DNA of 64,000 nt from Glaciimonas sp. PAMC28666 (lineage in GTDB: Bacteria; Pseudomonadota; Gammaproteobacteria; Burkholderiales; Burkholderiaceae_D), in assembly GCF_016917355.1 (NCBI RefSeq), contig NZ_CP070304.1, positions 2,976,001 through 3,040,000 of the forward strand, in the 5' to 3' direction. The translations under genes were made by a program, and so were the position numbers. Under the pieces are notes generated by a model. It worked only from the letters and a program-made list of their open reading frames with translations. It was not told the DNA's origin and ran no database searches. Shown here one piece after another: positions 60,236 through 64,000 of this stretch (positions are counted from its first letter, which is position 1; the number at the start of each line of letters is the position of its first letter).

Positions 60236-61860
60236 TGGCCATCACCCTGGAATCCCCTATGAATATTAACGCAAACGCTGTGCGTGCCACCGCAGTGACG
60301 ATTTATGTGCCGCGCGATTCCACCGCGATTGCACTCGGTGCTAATGAAATTGCAGCCGCTATTGTGGCGGAAGCTGCACGACGTGGTGTGGCGATCCAAT
60401 TAATCCGTAACGGTTCGCGCGGGATGTTCTGGCTTGAACCGCTGGTAGAAGTCGCCACTGAGGCCGGTCGCATTGGTTATGGTCCGGTCGAGCCAGAGGA
60501 TGTCGCTGCCTTATTCGATGCCGATTTTCTTAACGGTGGCAGCCATGCGCTAGCACTGGGTCTGGTTGATCAGATTCCCTATTTACAAAAACAGGAGCGG
60601 CTCACGTTTGCCCGCGTTGGTATTACCGACCCGGTCTCGCTTGACGATTACCTGGCGCATGAAGGGTACGTCGGCCTGCAAAAAGCGCTGGCGATGACGC
60701 CTGAGGCGGTGGTGCAGGAGGTTTTCGATTCCGGTCTGCGTGGAAGGGGTGGTGCCGCTTTTCCTACCGGTATCAAATGGAAGACGGTCGCCAACGCACG
60801 GGCGGGACAAAAGTACATTGTCTGTAACGCTGATGAAGGTGACTCCGGCACGTTCTCGGATCGTATGGTGATGGAAGACGATCCCTTTGTATTGATAGAA
60901 GGCATGACGATTGCAGCTCTGGCCGTGGGTGCAACGCAAGGATACATCTATGTCCGTTCTGAGTATCCGCATGCCATCGCAGCATTGAACGAAGCGATTG
61001 CGGTTGCCAACACCCGTCATTATCTCGGCCAGAATATTTGTGATTCAGGGAAAACGTTCCATTTGGAAGTCCGCAAAGGTGCTGGTGCTTACGTCTGCGG
61101 TGAAGAAACCGCTTTACTCGAAAGCCTGGAAGGCAAACGCGGCATCGTCCGTGCCAAACCACCGCTGCCAGCGCTGGAAGGTCTGTTCGGCAAACCGACG
61201 GTGATCAATAATGTCATTTCCCTGGCCTCCGTACCGATTATTCTTTCCCGTGGCGGGGCGTTTTATAAAAACTACGGCATTGGACGCTCGTACGGTACGT
61301 TGCCCATGCAACTGGCTGGCAATATCAAATTCGGCGGCCTGGTAGAGAAAGCTTTCGGTGTGACCTTGCGCGAATTGTTGTTTGATTTTGGCGGAGGAAC
61401 CGCCAGTGGTCGTGCGATACGCGCGGTGCAGGTTGGTGGACCTCTGGGGCCGTATTTACCGGAATCGCTATTCGATACCAAGATTGATTACGAGAGTTTT
61501 AGTGCGGTTGGCGGCACCGTCGGACACGGCGGCATCGTGGTATTCGACGACAGTGTCGACATGGCAAAACAGGCGCGTTATGCGATGGAATTTTGTGCCG
61601 TCGAATCGTGCGGAAAGTGTACTCCTTGCCGTATCGGCTCGACCCGCGGTGTGGAAGTGATCGACAAAATAGTGGCTGGATCAAGCGGCGGATTTGACCG
61701 CCCACGAGAGGTCCATCTGCTGCGTGATTTATGTGACACGATGATCAATGGTTCATTGTGTGCAATGGGAAATATGACACCGCTTCCGGTGTTGTCTGCA
61801 TTGAATAATTTCCCCGAAGATTTTGGTATCGAAGTTGAACAAGAGGTTGCTGAACAATAA
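60235..61860 (+). CDS. fdsB: NAD-dependent formate dehydrogenase beta subunit (NuoF-like diaphorase)
   Basis: 541 residues. An N-terminal thioredoxin-like region (about 1-110) is followed by a NuoF-type FMN/NADH domain with GRGGAAFPTGIKW (170-182) and NADEGDSGTFSDR, then the [4Fe-4S] site ESCGKCTPCR (Cys459, Cys462, Cys465) plus Cys509. It carries FMN and reduces NAD+ with electrons from formate. Soluble and cytoplasmic. Confidence 0.96.
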   Translation: MAITLESPMNINANAVRATAVTIYVPRDSTAIALGANEIAAAIVAEAARRGVAIQLIRNGSRGMFWLEPLVEVATEAGRIGYGPVEPEDVAALFDADFLNGGSHALALGLVDQIPYLQKQERLTFARVGITDPVSLDDYLAHEGYVGLQKALAMTPEAVVQEVFDSGLRGRGGAAFPTGIKWKTVANARAGQKYIVCNADEGDSGTFSDRMVMEDDPFVLIEGMTIAALAVGATQGYIYVRSEYPHAIAALNEAIAVANTRHYLGQNICDSGKTFHLEVRKGAGAYVCGEETALLESLEGKRGIVRAKPPLPALEGLFGKPTVINNVISLASVPIILSRGGAFYKNYGIGRSYGTLPMQLAGNIKFGGLVEKAFGVTLRELLFDFGGGTASGRAIRAVQVGGPLGPYLPESLFDTKIDYESFSAVGGTVGHGGIVVFDDSVDMAKQARYAMEFCAVESCGKCTPCRIGSTRGVEVIDKIVAGSSGGFDRPREVHLLRDLCDTMINGSLCAMGNMTPLPVLSALNNFPEDFGIEVEQEVAEQ

Positions 61861-62007
61861 GTTACTGCTTGAACCGCATTGCGGGGTGGGTCGCACTGAT
61901 GCATCCATCCCTGGCTGTTTTGCAATCTTGCAGTAACAGTCTTCATTGATAATTACATACAGTGACCTTAGGTCATTCCACCTTCCCGGGTGTTAAAGGA
62001 TGCAGCC
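61861..62007 (+). other. 147-nt fdsB-fdsA gap with foldable intercistronic sequence
   Basis: GTTACTGC (61861-61868) and GCAGTAAC (61930-61937) are perfect inverted arms; within them GGGTGG (61884-61889) can pair with CCATCC (61905-61910) with one G-U. The fdsA ribosome-binding site AAAGGA follows at 61995. Probably an mRNA processing, stability or translation-control element. Confidence 0.4.
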
Positions 62008-64000
62008 ATGAACCAGATGAATGAACTTGATTACGGCACGCCAGAAAAAGTCTCCGCGCAATTAGTAATGCTCGAGATTGACGGCGTCACGGTGGAGGTC
62101 GCCGCAGGCACTTCCGTCATGCGGGCGGCGGTCGAAGCCGGCGTGAACGTACCAAAATTGTGTGCTACTGATAGTCTGGAACCGTTCGGTTCCTGCCGTT
62201 TGTGTCTGGTGGAAATCGACGGCAAAAGAGGTTATCCGGCATCCTGCACAACCCCTTGCGAACCGGGCATGAAAGTCAGAACGCAAACGCCTAAGCTGGC
62301 GGATATACGTCGTGGCGTGATGGAATTGTATATATCGGATCACCCGCTGGATTGCCTCACCTGCCCAACCAATGGGAACTGCGAATTGCAGGATATGGCT
62401 GGTGTAGTTGGCCTGCGTGATGTGCGTTACGGCTATGAAGGTGCCAATCATCTGAAGCTGAAAAAAGACGAATCGAATCCGTATTTTACTTACGATCCTT
62501 CCAAGTGTATCGTCTGCAACCGTTGTGTCCGTGCCTGCGAGGAAACCCAGGGTACTTTTGCGTTGACCATTGACGGACGGGGGTTTGAGTCACGCGTCTC
62601 GGCTGGACAGCTGGACAGTTTCATGGAATCGGAATGCGTCTCCTGCGGCGCTTGCGTGCAAGCCTGTCCGACTGCAACGTTGACCGAGAAAACCGTCATC
62701 ATGATGGGCCAGGCCGAACATAGTGCGATCACTACGTGCGCGTATTGCGGCGTCGGCTGTTCGTTCAAGGCTGAAATGAAAGGCAACGAAGTAGTGCGCA
62801 TGGTGCCGCATAAAGACGGCAAGGCCAACCATGGCCACTCGTGTGTGAAGGGACGTTTTGCGTGGGGCTATGCGACGCATAAAGACCGCATGACCAAGCC
62901 GATGATTCGCAGCAAGATTACCGATCCATGGCGCGAAGTGTCGTGGGATGAAGCGTTAGGGTATGCAGCCAGCGAATTCCGTCGAATCCAGGCCAAGCAC
63001 GGTAAAGATTCTATCGGCGGGATAACTTCCTCCCGTTGCACCAACGAAGAAACCTATCTGGTCCAGAAGCTGGTCCGTGCGGCTTTCGGTAATAATAATG
63101 TGGATACCTGCGCCCGCGTGTGCCATTCACCGACCGGTTACGGCTTGAAGCAAACGTTAGGTGAAGCAGCTGGTACGCAGACATTTGATTCGGTCATGCA
63201 GTCTGATGTCATCATGATCATCGGCGCCAATCCAGCCGCCGCGCATCCGGTCTTTGCTTCGCAAATGAAGCGCCGTCTGCGCCAGGGGGCCAAGTTGATC
63301 GTGGTCGATCCTCGCACCACCGAAATGGTTAAATCACCACATGTGGAGGCGAATTATCATTTGAAATTACGCCCAGGTACGAACGTCGCGCTCATTACTG
63401 CGCTGGCGCACGTCATCGTTTCGGAAGGCCTTGAAGATGTTGCTTTCGTGGCTGAACGCTGCGATACCACGTCCTATGCAGAATGGCGTGAGTTTGTTTT
63501 GCGTCCAGAAAATTCGCCGGAAGCAATGGCGGAAGTAACCGGCGTTTCTGCCGAAGAGCTACGCGGTGCAGCACGTCTGTTTGCGACCGGCGGTAACGGC
63601 GCAATCTATTACGGTCTCGGCGTCACTGAGCACGCACAAGGTTCGACCATGGTGATTGGCATCGCCAACCTGGCGATGGCGACCGGTAACGTTGGTCGTG
63701 ATGGCGTGGGTGTGAATCCATTGCGTGGTCAGAATAACGTCCAGGGTTCTTGCGATATGGGTTCGTTCCCGCATGAACTGCCGGGTTACAGGCACGTGTC
63801 CGACACAACAGTGCGCACCGAATTTGAGGAAGCCTGGGGCGTCCCGTTGAGTCCGGAGCCAGGTCTGCGAATTCCTAATATGTTCGATGCAGCACTGGAT
63901 GGCAGCTTTATGGGTCTGTACTGTGAGGGTGAAGATATTGTCCAGTCAGATCCCGATACGCAGCATGTGATTGCCGCGATGATGGCGATGGAATGCATCG
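62008..64000 (+). CDS. fdsA: NAD-dependent formate dehydrogenase alpha (molybdenum) subunit, cut by window end
   Basis: At least 664 residues are visible with no stop before the edge. N-terminal [2Fe-2S] ferredoxin domain (Cys52, Cys63, Cys66, Cys80), the His112/Cys116/Cys119/Cys125 cluster, two ferredoxin-type [4Fe-4S] clusters (Cys167-177 and Cys210-220), and the Mo-domain cluster (Cys244, Cys247, Cys251, Cys279). The predicted molybdenum ligand is Cys372 in RVCHSPTGYG, next to His373, so a cysteine and not selenocysteine form. No Tat signal; cytoplasmic. It oxidises formate to CO2. fdsC and fdsD are expected beyond the window. Confidence 0.97.
   Translation, partial: MNQMNELDYGTPEKVSAQLVMLEIDGVTVEVAAGTSVMRAAVEAGVNVPKLCATDSLEPFGSCRLCLVEIDGKRGYPASCTTPCEPGMKVRTQTPKLADIRRGVMELYISDHPLDCLTCPTNGNCELQDMAGVVGLRDVRYGYEGANHLKLKKDESNPYFTYDPSKCIVCNRCVRACEETQGTFALTIDGRGFESRVSAGQLDSFMESECVSCGACVQACPTATLTEKTVIMMGQAEHSAITTCAYCGVGCSFKAEMKGNEVVRMVPHKDGKANHGHSCVKGRFAWGYATHKDRMTKPMIRSKITDPWREVSWDEALGYAASEFRRIQAKHGKDSIGGITSSRCTNEETYLVQKLVRAAFGNNNVDTCARVCHSPTGYGLKQTLGEAAGTQTFDSVMQSDVIMIIGANPAAAHPVFASQMKRRLRQGAKLIVVDPRTTEMVKSPHVEANYHLKLRPGTNVALITALAHVIVSEGLEDVAFVAERCDTTSYAEWREFVLRPENSPEAMAEVTGVSAEELRGAARLFATGGNGAIYYGLGVTEHAQGSTMVIGIANLAMATGNVGRDGVGVNPLRGQNNVQGSCDMGSFPHELPGYRHVSDTTVRTEFEEAWGVPLSPEPGLRIPNMFDAALDGSFMGLYCEGEDIVQSDPDTQHVIAAMMAMECI

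Noticed and set aside
1-64000. CRISPR arrays, insertion sequences, prophage or integrase genes
   Set aside because: No regularly spaced repeats, transposase, integrase or phage structural genes were found; the only tandem repeats are the short ones listed.

Overview
The window looks like a chromosomal stretch of a betaproteobacterium of the order Burkholderiales, most likely an Oxalobacteraceae-type organism (Glaciimonas/Collimonas/Herbaspirillum neighbourhood). The pointers are the trxA - rho - rpmE2 order, Burkholderiales-style AddAB helicase-nuclease genes, a Gram-negative porin, TctAB and many Liv-type ABC transporters, and a soluble NAD-dependent formate dehydrogenase (fds). GC content appears moderate by eye for that order. 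The genus is an inference; no rRNA is present.

Layout. (1) 1-8.6 kb: CoA-ester degradation genes (thiolase-fold protein plus DUF35 partner, TetR regulator, CaiB CoA-transferase, crotonase, acyl-CoA dehydrogenase) followed by tctBA. (2) 8.7-24.3 kb: AraC regulator, acyl-CoA ligase, LysR regulator, then a co-directional series of bicupin, TauD-like dioxygenase, amidohydrolase, SDR, GST-like protein, a complete Liv-type ABC transporter and a porin. (3) 24.8-34.7 kb: a tightly packed ten-gene operon with a second complete Liv-type ABC transporter, interleaved with a cupin dioxygenase of the 2,4'-dihydroxyacetophenone dioxygenase type, an FMNH2-dependent monooxygenase, its apparent flavin reductase fused to an IclR-type effector domain, a cyclase-type hydrolase and a second CaiB protein. 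(4) 35-39.8 kb: two small proteins, then an MFS transporter, a PdxA-family dehydrogenase and a LysR regulator. (5) 40-54.4 kb: housekeeping genes: tRNA-Leu(CAA), MATE pump, ArnT-like glycosyltransferase, rpmE2, a CitA-like citrate symporter, rho, trxA, addB and addA. (6) 54.5-64 kb: an amino-acid ABC permease and binding lipoprotein, a ModE-like regulator with a periplasmic-binding-protein domain, an oxalate/formate-family transporter and fdsG-fdsB-fdsA, the last running off the window.

The most interesting signal is a shared 34-35 bp operator-like element. It is built from ATAC/GTAY tetramers spaced exactly 10 bp (one 11 bp step) and occurs four times: on each side of the divergent caiB/crotonase promoter region, over the predicted tctBA promoter, and over the predicted promoter of the ten-gene operon. 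This suggests that one repressor, possibly the TetR protein encoded at 1.7-2.5 kb, controls import, oxygenation, CoA activation and beta-oxidation-like breakdown of a single unknown and probably aromatic-derived compound. Within this candidate regulon are a thiolase-fold enzyme that lacks its nucleophilic cysteine and sits beside a DUF35 protein (the arrangement of steroid side-chain retro-aldolases), an effector-domain-fused flavin reductase, and a multi-hairpin RNA-like leader ahead of tctBA. Together these are the best candidate here for an undescribed catabolic system.
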